NCBI GenBank assembly: GCA_018336015.1 | Contig: JAGXQZ010000069.1 | Location: 1-64,000 of the forward strand | Source of the DNA: Algoriphagus sp. | GTDB lineage: Bacteria > Bacteroidota > Bacteroidia > Cytophagales > Cyclobacteriaceae | DNA: 64,000 nucleotides | Reading direction: 5' to 3' | Shown here: piece by piece, positions 17,015 through 24,714 of the stretch | Numbering within the stretch: the stretch's first letter is position 1 | Layout: every line of letters begins with the position of its first letter | Made by a program: the position numbers and the translations under genes | Notes under the pieces: generated by a model | Database searches by the model: none | Told to the model about the DNA's origin: nothing | The model's input: the letters and a program-made list of their open reading frames with translations, nothing else

Positions 17015-17242
17015 TCAAGCCTTCGCCAGCGTCAGCTGAAACTCTAACGGACTGCAAGGCTGGAACTCATCGGCGGCCAAATCTTCAAAAATCTCCTCGT
17101 CGGCCTGAATCTCCGTCTTTTCGATCTTGCCATCCGGATGGACAATCAGTTCGATCCCTGTAAAATCCATAGGGTTTACCATGACCAAAACCTGATAATC
17201 GTCAAAAATCCGCTTGAAGTATTGTGAAATTGCTTTTGCCAT
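17015..17242 (-). CDS. Small conserved hypothetical protein
   Basis: A 75-residue acidic protein (MAKAISQYFKRIFDDY at the N-terminus, many Asp/Glu in EKTEIQADEEIFEDLAADE). No signal peptide or membrane segment. Codon use and GC resemble the chromosomal genes rather than the AT-rich patch beside it. It is divergent from the trp operon leader across about 90 bp. Function unknown. Confidence 0.55.
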   Translation of the reverse strand: MAKAISQYFKRIFDDYQVLVMVNPMDFTGIELIVHPDGKIEKTEIQADEEIFEDLAADEFQPCSPLEFQLTLAKA

Positions 17243-17295
17243 GGTGCTTCCTTTAAATTTTTTTCAAAAATAATGCGAAAAAACCGAACCGATGC

Positions 17296-17325
17296 TTTGT
17301 CTTTTCCAATCCCTTTCTAAATTTG
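17296..17325 (+). promoter_or_regulatory. Promoter of the trp operon
   Basis: TTTG at 17296-17299 and TAAATTTG at 17318-17325, separated by 18 bp, match the Bacteroidota sigma-A consensus (-33 TTTG and -7 TAnnTTTG). Transcription would start about 17331, giving a very short untranslated region before the leader peptide ATG at 17336. Confidence 0.7.
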
Positions 17326-17335
17326 CTCACCTATT

Positions 17336-17413
17336 ATGAGAACAATCGCAAACAAGTACTGGTGGTGGCATTCTTCAACTTTCCAAGGGAAAGCTCAGAA
17401 AGCCGTTGCCTAA
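17336..17413 (+). CDS. trpL: trp leader peptide (three consecutive Trp codons)
   Basis: A 25-codon open frame (ATG to TAA) beginning MRTIANKYWWWHSS. The three Trp codons are at 17360-17368. Sequence just after them (17367-17374) can pair with 17397-17404 (region 1:2), while 17396-17404 can instead pair with 17439-17447 (region 2:3, antiterminator), which competes with the 3:4 terminator. Ribosome stalling at Trp codons would cover region 1 and favour antitermination. This is the layout of classical trp attenuation, here 78 bp before trpE. Confidence 0.9.
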   Translation: MRTIANKYWWWHSSTFQGKAQKAVA

Positions 17414-17437
17414 ATTTTGCGCAGCACATATCACAGA

Positions 17438-17470
17438 AGGCTTACTGGATTTCCCGGTAAGCCTTTTTTT
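17438..17470 (+). terminator. trp attenuator terminator
   Basis: AGGCTTACTGG (17438-17448) pairs with CCGGTAAGCCT (17454-17464) with one G-U wobble around a 5-nt loop, followed by seven T. It lies between the Trp-rich leader peptide and trpE. Its 5' arm is the same segment that the upstream CAGAAAGCC (17396-17404) can capture, so terminator and antiterminator are mutually exclusive. Confidence 0.9.
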
Positions 17471-17490
17471 ATGCAAAAAATTAATCCCTG

Positions 17491-18903
17491 ATGAACCACG
17501 TCAAGTATCCGATTCTCACTAACTACCGCAAGCGACTGGCTGATACCATCACGCCGGTGAGCATTTACCTGCAGATCCGGGATCGATTTGCCAATCCGAT
17601 TTTGCTCGAGTCCTCTGACTATCACGGACAGGAAAACAGCTATTCCTACATCTGCTTTAATCCTTTGGCGACCTTTGACTTCAATGCCGGGAAGGTCACC
17701 GAGAAGCTCCCCGATGGCAAAGAGCAAGTTTACGAAGTCACTACGCAAAAGCGTCTGATGGACTGTCTGCGTGCTTTTGGGAATAAATTTGATCCGACTC
17801 CGGATAAGTTTAAGTTCAGCACCAATGGGCTTTTTGGATACATTCAATACGATACGGTGGGCTGGTTTGAGGATATCAAACTGAGCAAAACCACTCCCAA
17901 CGAGATCCCAATGATGCACTATGCGATGTATCAAAACATCATCGTGGTGGATCACTACAAAAACGAACTGCACCTCTTTGAGCACCGAGTGGCTGGGGCA
18001 AACAATGCCGAATACATTGCTGAGATCGAAACGTTGCTTAACAATAAGAACATCCCGGCTTATTCCTTCAAAACCGTGGGCGAGGAAGTTTCCAATTACA
18101 CCGATGAGGAGTTTTTGAAGATTCTCAACCAAGGCCGCGAGCATTGTTTCAGAGGGGATGTGTTTCAGATCGTGCTTTCCAGACGCTTTTCCACTGAGTT
18201 TAAAGGCGATGAGTTCAACGTCTATCGGGCGCTTCGATCGGTCAATCCTTCTCCCTACCTGTTCTATTTCGACTACGGTTCTTTCAAAGTTTTTGGAAGT
18301 TCACCGGAAGCTCAGATTGTGGTCAAAAATCGTAAAGCTACCATTTTTCCGATTGCGGGTACTTTCCGAAGAACAGGCAATGACATTGAGGATGCGGAAT
18401 TGGCCAAGAAGCTCTTTGATGATCCCAAGGAAAATTCAGAGCATGTGATGCTGGTGGATTTGGCCAGAAATGATCTTTCCCGATCCTCTGACTTGGTTGA
18501 AGTAGACGTTTTCAAAGAAATTCAATATTACTCCCATGTGATTCACCTGGTTTCCAAAGTTACCGGTCAACTGGCGCAAGGGGCTAATCCCCTTCAGTTG
18601 GTTGCGGATACTTTTCCGGCGGGTACGCTTTCCGGGGCTCCGAAATACCGGGCGATGGAACTCATCGATGGACTTGAGAATGTAAGCCGCCAATTCTACG
18701 GCGGAGCAATCGGCTATTTGGGGTTCAATGGAGATTTTAATCACGCCATCTTGATCCGGTCTTTTGTCTCCGAAAATAATCACCTGAGATTCCAAGCTGG
18801 AGCAGGAGTGGTAGCGAAAAGCTCGATTCCCTCAGAGTTACAGGAAGTGGCGAATAAGCTGGAGGCGTTGAGAGTGGCGCTGAGGGCGGCAGAGAGTATT
18901 TGA
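17491..18903 (+). CDS. trpE: Anthranilate synthase component I
   Basis: A 470-residue enzyme converting chorismate to anthranilate with ammonia supplied by TrpG. LLESSDYHG near residue 34 is the Trp-binding feedback-inhibition motif (LLES). The chorismate-binding domain shows VFQIVLSRRF, SPSPYLFYFDYG, PIAGTFRRTG, LVDLARNDLSR and TFPAGTLSGAPKYRAMELI. The length is normal. It is the first structural gene after the attenuator. Unusually, 587 bp containing an inserted four-helix-bundle gene separate it from trpG. Confidence 0.97.
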   Translation: MNHVKYPILTNYRKRLADTITPVSIYLQIRDRFANPILLESSDYHGQENSYSYICFNPLATFDFNAGKVTEKLPDGKEQVYEVTTQKRLMDCLRAFGNKFDPTPDKFKFSTNGLFGYIQYDTVGWFEDIKLSKTTPNEIPMMHYAMYQNIIVVDHYKNELHLFEHRVAGANNAEYIAEIETLLNNKNIPAYSFKTVGEEVSNYTDEEFLKILNQGREHCFRGDVFQIVLSRRFSTEFKGDEFNVYRALRSVNPSPYLFYFDYGSFKVFGSSPEAQIVVKNRKATIFPIAGTFRRTGNDIEDAELAKKLFDDPKENSEHVMLVDLARNDLSRSSDLVEVDVFKEIQYYSHVIHLVSKVTGQLAQGANPLQLVADTFPAGTLSGAPKYRAMELIDGLENVSRQFYGGAIGYLGFNGDFNHAILIRSFVSENNHLRFQAGAGVVAKSSIPSELQEVANKLEALRVALRAAESI

Positions 18904-18904
18904 G

Positions 18905-18944
18905 TTGAAATGTTGGAAAGTGGCAAGGTTGTAATGTTGGTTGA
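18905..18944. repeat. Left octamer arm of element enclosing the four-helix-bundle gene
   Basis: Five degenerate 8-bp units (TTGAAATG, TTGGAAAG, TGGCAAGG, TTGTAATG, TTGGTTGA) start immediately after the trpE stop. Their reverse complement resembles the octamers at 19436-19475, so the two arms are inverted around the small gene between them. The arms match at roughly three quarters of positions by eye. Confidence 0.75.
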
Positions 18945-18962
18945 AACCTTAATCCTATAATT

Positions 18963-19331
18963 ATGAAAGTTAACAGTTTCGAGGAGTTGGTTATCTGGCA
19001 GCGTGCGATTGAAATTGGTGTTCAGATTTATCGTCTCGCAGATCAAAGTCCTCTTAAGAATGACTATAAATCTCGAGACCAATTGATTGGTAGTGCTGTT
19101 TCTATTTCCAATAACATTGCTGAAGGCTTTGAATACAATAATCGAGTTCAATTCATTAAGTTTTTAGGATATTCGAAAGGTTCTGCCGGAGAACTCAGGA
19201 GTCAACTAGCCCTTCTAGTGGAAGTCAATAGAGTTTCGAAAGAAGAATATCTGACCCTAAAGGAACAATTGATTGGGCTTTCAAGGCAGATAAAAGCTTT
19301 GATTACTTATCTGAAAAACAAAAAAGATTAA
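18963..19331 (+). CDS. Four-helix-bundle protein (S23 / 23S rRNA intervening-sequence-like)
   Basis: A 122-residue all-helical protein. SFEELVIWQRAIEIGVQIY, SISNNIAEGFEYNN, FIKFLGYSKGSAGELRSQL and a C-terminal IGLSRQIKALITYL helix match the S23/IVP family, related to the Avd accessory protein of diversity-generating retroelements. The cellular role is unknown. It interrupts the usual trpE-trpG adjacency and is flanked by inverted octamer arms, implying insertion as part of a mobile element. The reading frame is intact and in operon orientation. Confidence 0.92.
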   Translation: MKVNSFEELVIWQRAIEIGVQIYRLADQSPLKNDYKSRDQLIGSAVSISNNIAEGFEYNNRVQFIKFLGYSKGSAGELRSQLALLVEVNRVSKEEYLTLKEQLIGLSRQIKALITYLKNKKD

Positions 19332-19435
19332 AGTAGGAGAGATGAAAAATGGAAAGAATTATCCTGGGATGCTCCTTAAGCTAGAAACTTAATCCATTTA
19401 AAATCAGACATAGTTTAGCGAGACCCAACCACTCT

Positions 19436-19475
19436 CAACTTTGCAACCTTCCAACTTTACCACTTTACAACCCTA
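19436..19475. repeat. Right octamer arm of element enclosing the four-helix-bundle gene
   Basis: Five 8-bp units (CAACTTTG, CAACCTTC, CAACTTTA, CCACTTTA, CAACCCTA) end 15 bp before the trpG start. They are the approximate reverse complement of the octamers after trpE. Between the four-helix-bundle stop and this arm (19332-19435) there is no gene. Confidence 0.75.
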
Positions 19476-19490
19476 TTCAAAAATAAAACG

Positions 19491-20057
19491 ATGCGTATTC
19501 TAGTTCTCGATAATTACGACTCCTTCACCTATAACTTGGTCTATATCGTCCGGCAGTTGGGTTATGGATCGCAGATGGATGTCTTCCGAAATGATAAAAT
19601 CACCTTGGAAGAAGTCGCCAATTACGATAAGATTCTCCTTTCTCCCGGTCCAGGTGTTCCTTCCGAAGCCGGAATTATGCCAGAGTTGTTAAAGAAATAT
19701 GCCGCCACCAAGTCGATTCTTGGTGTTTGCCTTGGACATCAGGCGATCGGGGAAGCTTTTGGCGGTAGCCTCATCAATCTATTGGAAGTGCTTCACGGAG
19801 TAGCCTCCGAGGTGACGGTGCAGGATGATTTGTTGTTCAATGGTGTTCCCCAAACCTTCAAAATCGGTCGTTACCACTCTTGGGTGATTGATGAATCCAC
19901 GCTATCTCCCGATTTGGAAGTAATCGGTAGGACGCCTGACCAGCAGATCATGGCTGTGCGCCACAGTCGGTATGATGTTCGTGGAGTCCAGTTTCATCCT
20001 GAAAGTATTTTGACCGAAAATGGAGTCAAAATCATACAAAACTGGTTAGAAGCTTAA
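19491..20057 (+). CDS. trpG: Anthranilate synthase component II (glutamine amidotransferase)
   Basis: A 188-residue class I amidotransferase. LGVCLGHQAIGEAFGG contains the catalytic Cys nucleophile, and VQFHPESIL supplies the His-Glu pair; LSPGPGVPSEAG forms the oxyanion region. It hydrolyses glutamine and channels ammonia to TrpE. Its separation from trpE by an inserted gene means that coupling relies on readthrough transcription. The next gene, trpD, starts 33 bp downstream. Confidence 0.96.
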   Translation: MRILVLDNYDSFTYNLVYIVRQLGYGSQMDVFRNDKITLEEVANYDKILLSPGPGVPSEAGIMPELLKKYAATKSILGVCLGHQAIGEAFGGSLINLLEVLHGVASEVTVQDDLLFNGVPQTFKIGRYHSWVIDESTLSPDLEVIGRTPDQQIMAVRHSRYDVRGVQFHPESILTENGVKIIQNWLEA

Positions 20058-20090
20058 ATTTGAAGTTCACCCCCCACCACTAACCTTAAC

Positions 20091-21101
20091 ATGAAAGAGA
20101 TTTTAAACCAATTGATTGCACATCAGACCCTGTCGCAAGAGCAGGCTCGCGAAGTGCTCAAGAATATTGCTACAGGAGGATACAATACCAGCCAGATTGC
20201 GGCCTTTATGACGGTTTACCTGATGCGAAGCATTACAGTAGAGGAATTGCGGGGTTTCCGTGAGGCCATGCTTGAGCTTTGCATTCCGGTGGAAATCGAC
20301 GAATACGATGCTATGGACCTTTGTGGTACAGGCGGTGATGGCAAGGATACGTTTAATATTTCTACACTTTCTTCCTTTATCGTGGCAGGGGCAGGTCAAA
20401 ATGTCGCCAAACACGGTAATACAGGCGTATCTTCTATCTGCGGCTCTTCCAATTTGCTTCAGTATTTTGGCTACCAGTTTACTAACGACATTGGAGAAAT
20501 CAGACGCTCTCTAGATGAAGTCGGACTTTGCTTTTTGCATGCTCCTCTTTTTCATCCTGCTATGAAAAATGTAGCTCCGATCCGAAAAGAGCTTGGCGTG
20601 AAAACCTTCTTCAACATGCTCGGTCCGATGGTTAACCCAAGCTTTCCGAAAAAGCAGTTGGTAGGCGTTTTTAGTCTTGAGTTAGCGCGATTGTATGGCT
20701 ATTTGTACCAAGAGACCGATGGCAAATTCTCAATCCTCCATGCCTTGGATGGCTACGATGAGATTTCACTCACGGGTCCGTTTAAAATGATTTCCAATTC
20801 AGGGGAAAAGCTTTACAATCCAGAAAACATCGGCCTTTCCAAGCTTGCCGCCGAAAGCATCAAAGGTGGTGATACGGTTGAGGAATCGGCTAAAATCTTT
20901 GAAAATGTCCTTCGTGGAAAAGGTGAAAAGGCCCAAAACCAAGTGGTCATTGCCAATGCTGCCGCAGCCTTGGTAACTGCCAGGGAAGGATTGAATTTTT
21001 CGGATGCCGTTCTCGAAGCCGAGGAGGTTTTGCTTAGTGGTAAGGCCCTGAAAGTGTTTAATGGTCTCGTCAACCCCCAAACCACCGTTTCATTTGCCTA
21101 A
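20091..21101 (+). CDS. trpD: Anthranilate phosphoribosyltransferase
   Basis: A 336-residue enzyme joining anthranilate and PRPP. The signature CGTGGDGKDTFNIST binds PRPP, and AKHGNTGVSSICGSSN corresponds to the anthranilate and PRPP loop (usually KHGNRAVSS; the GNTGVSS variant is a visible deviation). RKELGVKTFFNMLGPMVNP and LHALDGYDEIS follow in the usual places. It is encoded between trpG and trpC in normal operon order. Confidence 0.95.
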   Translation: MKEILNQLIAHQTLSQEQAREVLKNIATGGYNTSQIAAFMTVYLMRSITVEELRGFREAMLELCIPVEIDEYDAMDLCGTGGDGKDTFNISTLSSFIVAGAGQNVAKHGNTGVSSICGSSNLLQYFGYQFTNDIGEIRRSLDEVGLCFLHAPLFHPAMKNVAPIRKELGVKTFFNMLGPMVNPSFPKKQLVGVFSLELARLYGYLYQETDGKFSILHALDGYDEISLTGPFKMISNSGEKLYNPENIGLSKLAAESIKGGDTVEESAKIFENVLRGKGEKAQNQVVIANAAAALVTAREGLNFSDAVLEAEEVLLSGKALKVFNGLVNPQTTVSFA

Positions 21102-21110
21102 TTCTTGATT

Positions 21111-21926
21111 ATGAATATTTTAGAAAAAATCATTGCGGATAAGTACAAAGAGGTCGAGGAAAAGAAAAGCTTGGTTCCCGTCAAATTGCTGGAAAAGACC
21201 ACCTATTTCTCAGGACCAACTGTATCCATGAAAAAGTATGTCACCCATCCTGATAAGTCCGGGATCATCGCAGAGTTCAAGCGCAAGTCTCCTTCCAAAG
21301 GATGGATCAATGCTTCCGCTTCTGTGGAGCAGGTGAGCATTGGATATATGCAAGCTGGCGCTTCTGCGTTGTCCGTTTTGACGGATAAGGAATACTTCGG
21401 TGGCACGAATGAAGATTTGAAAACCGCTCGAAAATTCAATTATTGTCCCATTATCCGAAAGGACTTTGTGGTGGATGAATACCAAATCTTAGAAGCCAAA
21501 TCTATCGGAGCGGATTGCATTTTGCTGATTGCGGCAGCTTTGGAGCCGGAGAAACTCAAGTCATTGGCCTATTTCGCCAAGAGCCTTGGACTTGAGGTAC
21601 TGATGGAAGTGCATGATGGAGAAGAACTGGACCGTAGCCTTTGTGATGGTCTGGATTTGGTTGGGGTAAACAATCGCAATCTGAAGACCTTTGAGGTGTC
21701 CATCGATACTTCGTTACAATTGGTTGATCGGATTCCGTCCAATTTTGTGAAGATTTCTGAAAGCGGAATTTCTGACCCTTCTACTTTGATTCAGTTGAAA
21801 AGAGCGGGTTTCGATGGGTTTTTGATCGGCGAAAACTTTATGAAATCCAGCCGTCCGGAGCAGGCTGCTTACAATTTCATTAAGGAATTTAAAAAATTAG
21901 CTGAAAGCGAACTGTCAGAAGCCTAA
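21111..21926 (+). CDS. trpC: Indole-3-glycerol phosphate synthase
   Basis: A 271-residue (beta/alpha)8 barrel from the ATG at 21111; a TTG two codons upstream is less likely. Catalytic-region motifs are IAEFKRKSPSKGWIN (Glu and Lys), IIRKDFVVDEYQ, LVGVNNRNLKTFEV and VKISESGI. It closes the indole ring of CdRP. Its TAA overlaps the trpF ATG by one base (TAATG), indicating coupling. Confidence 0.96.
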   Translation: MNILEKIIADKYKEVEEKKSLVPVKLLEKTTYFSGPTVSMKKYVTHPDKSGIIAEFKRKSPSKGWINASASVEQVSIGYMQAGASALSVLTDKEYFGGTNEDLKTARKFNYCPIIRKDFVVDEYQILEAKSIGADCILLIAAALEPEKLKSLAYFAKSLGLEVLMEVHDGEELDRSLCDGLDLVGVNNRNLKTFEVSIDTSLQLVDRIPSNFVKISESGISDPSTLIQLKRAGFDGFLIGENFMKSSRPEQAAYNFIKEFKKLAESELSEA

Positions 21927-22567
21927 TGGAGCTCAAAGTCTGTGGCATGCGTGAACCGGACAATATCCGAAGTTTGATTTCGGAGGTGAATCCGGATTGG
22001 ATGGGATTGATCTTTTATCCCAAATCTCCCCGCTATGTGTCAGATGAACAAGCTGCTGAATTGAAGGGACAACCAGTGAAAAAAGTCGGGGTTTTTGTCA
22101 ACGAAAGTGAATCTGAAATCCAAAGAAAAGTAGACCAATTTGGCCTGTCTGCGATCCAGTTACATGGAAATGAATCAATAGAGTTTGTTAAAAAGCTATC
22201 GCAAAAAACTGATGCTGAACTCTGGAAGGTAGTTTCAGTAGGAGACGAGATCGATTGGAATAGTCTGGAAGATTACCTCCCTTTTGTGAGCAAGTTTCTG
22301 TTTGATACGGCTACTATTGCTCATGGAGGTTCGGGAAAGCGCTTTGACTGGAAAGTTTTGGAAACTTATCCCTTTGACAAAGGCTTTCTACTGAGTGGAG
22401 GATTGGATGGGCAAAGTGCTGAAGAGGTCTTGGCTTTGCAACAGCAAATCCCCCAACTCCAAGGAGTGGATCTGAACTCAAAGTTCGAAGATGCTCCTGG
22501 GGTGAAAAACATTGAAAAACTGAAGAATTTCAAAAGTCTTCTGATTTACAAGGAGACTAATAACTGA
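21926..22567 (+). CDS. trpF: Phosphoribosylanthranilate isomerase
   Basis: A 213-residue barrel enzyme. KVCGMREPDNI carries the catalytic Cys, GLIFYPKSPRYV and VGVFVNE the barrel strands, IQLHGNES the next strand, and LSGGLDGQSA and GVDLNSKFEDAPG the phosphate-binding end with the catalytic Asp. Start overlaps trpC by one base. The last codons (Thr-Asn-Asn) are already part of a repetitive CTAATAACT-type stretch running into the trpB start. Confidence 0.95.
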   Translation: MELKVCGMREPDNIRSLISEVNPDWMGLIFYPKSPRYVSDEQAAELKGQPVKKVGVFVNESESEIQRKVDQFGLSAIQLHGNESIEFVKKLSQKTDAELWKVVSVGDEIDWNSLEDYLPFVSKFLFDTATIAHGGSGKRFDWKVLETYPFDKGFLLSGGLDGQSAEEVLALQQQIPQLQGVDLNSKFEDAPGVKNIEKLKNFKSLLIYKETNN

Positions 22568-22588
22568 AAACTTATTAACTAATAACTC
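22557..22588. repeat. Short heptamer-like repeat at trpF-trpB junction
   Basis: CTAATAA, CTGAAAA, CTTATTA, ACTAATA and ACTC run from the last codons of trpF to the trpB ATG. The 7-bp periodicity is weak but the position matches the tandem-heptamer arms found at other gene junctions in this block. Confidence 0.4.
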
Positions 22589-23767
22589 ATGATTAGGGTA
22601 GATGAAAAGGGATTTTACGGAAAGTTTGGCGGGGCTTATATCCCCGAGATGCTTCATCCGAATATTGAGGAGCTGAGGGATAACTATGAGGCGATTGTGG
22701 CAAGTCCGGAGTTCCAGCAAGAGTTTCAGACCCTGCTGAGAGATTTTGTGGGACGTCCGACTCCGCTCTATTTCGCCCATCGTCTTTCTGAAAAATACGG
22801 AGCCAAAATCTACCTCAAGCGTGAAGACCTCTGCCACACCGGCGCGCACAAAGTCAATAATACCGTGGGGCAAATCCTTCTGGCCAAGAGACTAGGTAAA
22901 AAGCGCATCATCGCCGAGACCGGTGCAGGTCAGCACGGAGTGGCTACGGCTACCGTCTGCGCCTTGATGGGCATGGACTGCACGGTGTACATGGGCGAAT
23001 TGGACATTCAGCGTCAGCGCCCCAATGTGGAGCGGATGCGAATCCTCGGAGCCAAAGTGGTTCCGGCAACTTCAGGTTCCAAGACCCTCAAAGACGCCAC
23101 CAACGAAGCCATGCGTGCCTGGATCAATGATCCTGTCGGAACGCATTACATCATTGGTTCAGTGGTAGGACCGCACCCGTATCCTGAGATGGTTGCTCGA
23201 TTCCAGTCGGTCATTTCTGAGGAAATCAAGTGGCAGCTGAAGCAAAAAGAAGGACGTGAAAATCCCGATGCCGTCATCGCCTGTGTGGGTGGAGGGTCGA
23301 ATGCCGCAGGTGCCTTTTATCATTACTACAATACTCCTGAAGTTCGCCTGATCGCAGCCGAAGCAGCTGGACTGGGCGTGTATTCAGGTAAGTCAGCCGC
23401 AACAACCGCGCTCGGTACTCCGGGGATTTTGCATGGATCGAAGACCATCCTGATGCAGACCGAAGACGGACAAGTGGTGGAGCCTCATTCCATTTCCGCA
23501 GGCTTGGATTATCCGGGAATAGGGCCGGTTCATGCGCACTTATTTGACATTGGAAGAGCCGAGTTTGTGGCGGTGGAGGATGAAGACGCGATGAAAGCCG
23601 GAATTTTACTTAGCCGTACAGAAGGAATCATCCCCGCGATCGAGACTGCCCACGCCATCCATGCTCTCAACATGATCGAATACCGCAAAGACGACGTGAT
23701 CGTGATCAACCTTTCCGGTCGGGGAGACAAGGATTTGGAAACGTATATCAAGTGGGGAGGATATTAA
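22589..23767 (+). CDS. trpB: Tryptophan synthase beta chain
   Basis: A 392-residue PLP enzyme. [20 protein letters not shown] contains the Schiff-base Lys, [12 protein letters not shown] follows, and GGGSNAAG is the PLP phosphate loop; [16 protein letters not shown] and NLSGRGDKD complete the family signature. It condenses indole with serine in complex with TrpA. The closest family match is the classical TrpB1 form that pairs with TrpA, not TrpB2. Confidence 0.97.
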   Translation: MIRVDEKGFYGKFGGAYIPEMLHPNIEELRDNYEAIVASPEFQQEFQTLLRDFVGRPTPLYFAHRLSEKYGAKIYLKREDLCHTGAHKVNNTVGQILLAKRLGKKRIIAETGAGQHGVATATVCALMGMDCTVYMGELDIQRQRPNVERMRILGAKVVPATSGSKTLKDATNEAMRAWINDPVGTHYIIGSVVGPHPYPEMVARFQSVISEEIKWQLKQKEGRENPDAVIACVGGGSNAAGAFYHYYNTPEVRLIAAEAAGLGVYSGKSAATTALGTPGILHGSKTILMQTEDGQVVEPHSISAGLDYPGIGPVHAHLFDIGRAEFVAVEDEDAMKAGILLSRTEGIIPAIETAHAIHALNMIEYRKDDVIVINLSGRGDKDLETYIKWGGY

Positions 23768-23772
23768 TAAAA

Positions 23773-23847
23773 GTCCGATGTCGGATGTTGGATGACCGAT
23801 GTCTTACTAGTGTCAAACATCGGTCATCGGACATCGGACATCAAACA
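23773..23847. repeat. Heptamer hairpin element, trpB-trpA gap
   Basis: Left arm units GTCCGAT, GTCGGAT, GTTGGAT, GACCGAT (23773-23800) are inverted relative to CATCGGT, CATCGGA, CATCGGA, CATC (23818-23842). A short loop lies between. The arms pair over most of their length, so the intercistronic RNA would fold into a long hairpin about 10 bp before the trpA ATG. Confidence 0.85.
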
Positions 23848-23855
23848 ACAAAGAA

Positions 23856-24629
23856 ATGAACAGAATACATTACTTATTCAATACCAAACAGGATCGGGTG
23901 CTCTCGATCTACTTTACGGCGGGATTTCCCAAGCTGGAGGATACCATTCCGATCATGGAAGCCATCGAGGCGGGAGGTGCAGACATCATCGAAATCGGGA
24001 TTCCCTATTCCGATCCGATAGCCGACGGTCCCACGATACAAGACAGCAATATGATCGCTCTGGAAAATGGCATGAGCATGAAGAAGCTTTTTGATCAACT
24101 CAAAGGTTTCCGTGCCAAAGTCCATCTGCCGGTGGTCTTGATGGGATATCTTAATCCGATCATGCAGTTTGGGATGGAGGAGTTTTGCCAAAAATGCAAG
24201 GAGGTCGGAGTGGACGGACTTATTGTTCCTGACTTACCCATGCAGCAATACTTGGATGAGTACAAAAGCCTGTTTGACTCCTACGGCTTGGTCAATACCT
24301 TTTTGATCTCTCCACAGACTTCCGAAAAGCGTATCCGGGAAATCGATGAAAACACCGACGGATTTATTTACATGGTGTCTTCCCATTCGATTACGGGAGC
24401 TAAGGCGGATATTTCGGAAGAGCAAATCGCCTATTTTGAGCGCGTAAAAGCCATGAACCTCAAAAATCCCCGACTGATCGGTTTTGGGATATCCGACGCT
24501 CAAACCTTCACGACCGCTTCTAAATACAGTAATGGAGCGATTATCGGTTCCGCCTTTATCAAAAAGATCAAAGATGCTCAAAACCTCAATCAGGATATCC
24601 AAGACTACATTCAGTCAGTCATTCGATAG
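23856..24629 (+). CDS. trpA: Tryptophan synthase alpha chain
   Basis: A 257-residue barrel enzyme cleaving indole-3-glycerol phosphate. DIIEIGIPYSDPIADGPTIQ contains the catalytic Glu and Asp, GVDGLIVPDLPM the lid-adjacent loop, and GFGISDAQT and IIGSAFI the phosphate-binding strands. It is last of the trp genes and is followed, after an unusual perfect palindrome, by a DAHP synthase in the same direction. Confidence 0.96.
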   Translation: MNRIHYLFNTKQDRVLSIYFTAGFPKLEDTIPIMEAIEAGGADIIEIGIPYSDPIADGPTIQDSNMIALENGMSMKKLFDQLKGFRAKVHLPVVLMGYLNPIMQFGMEEFCQKCKEVGVDGLIVPDLPMQQYLDEYKSLFDSYGLVNTFLISPQTSEKRIREIDENTDGFIYMVSSHSITGAKADISEEQIAYFERVKAMNLKNPRLIGFGISDAQTFTTASKYSNGAIIGSAFIKKIKDAQNLNQDIQDYIQSVIR

Positions 24630-24630
24630 G

Positions 24631-24663
24631 AACTTTTCCAAAGTTTCAAACTTTGGAAAAGTT
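24631..24663. other. Near-perfect 33-bp palindrome after trpA
   Basis: AACTTTTCCAAAGTTT (24631-24646) and AAACTTTGGAAAAGTT (24648-24663) are exact inverted copies around one base. The tight centre would force a small loop in RNA or a cruciform in DNA. It begins two bases after the trpA stop; a short T-less tail follows, so it is not an obvious intrinsic terminator. Confidence 0.7.
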
Positions 24664-24681
24664 TCAACACTACTCACAATG

Positions 24682-24712
24682 GCGTAAATCAAAAATCGTA
24701 ATTCGTACTTCC
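24682..24712. repeat. Single heptamer arm before DAHP synthase
   Basis: GCGTAAA, TCAAAAA, TCGTAAT, TCGTACT and TCC match the right arm of the elements at the his gene junctions (GTCGTAAATCAAAAATCGTAA type). It ends 2 bp before the ATG. No left arm of the same sequence was found, so this is a partial copy. Confidence 0.7.
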
Positions 24713-24714
24713 CC

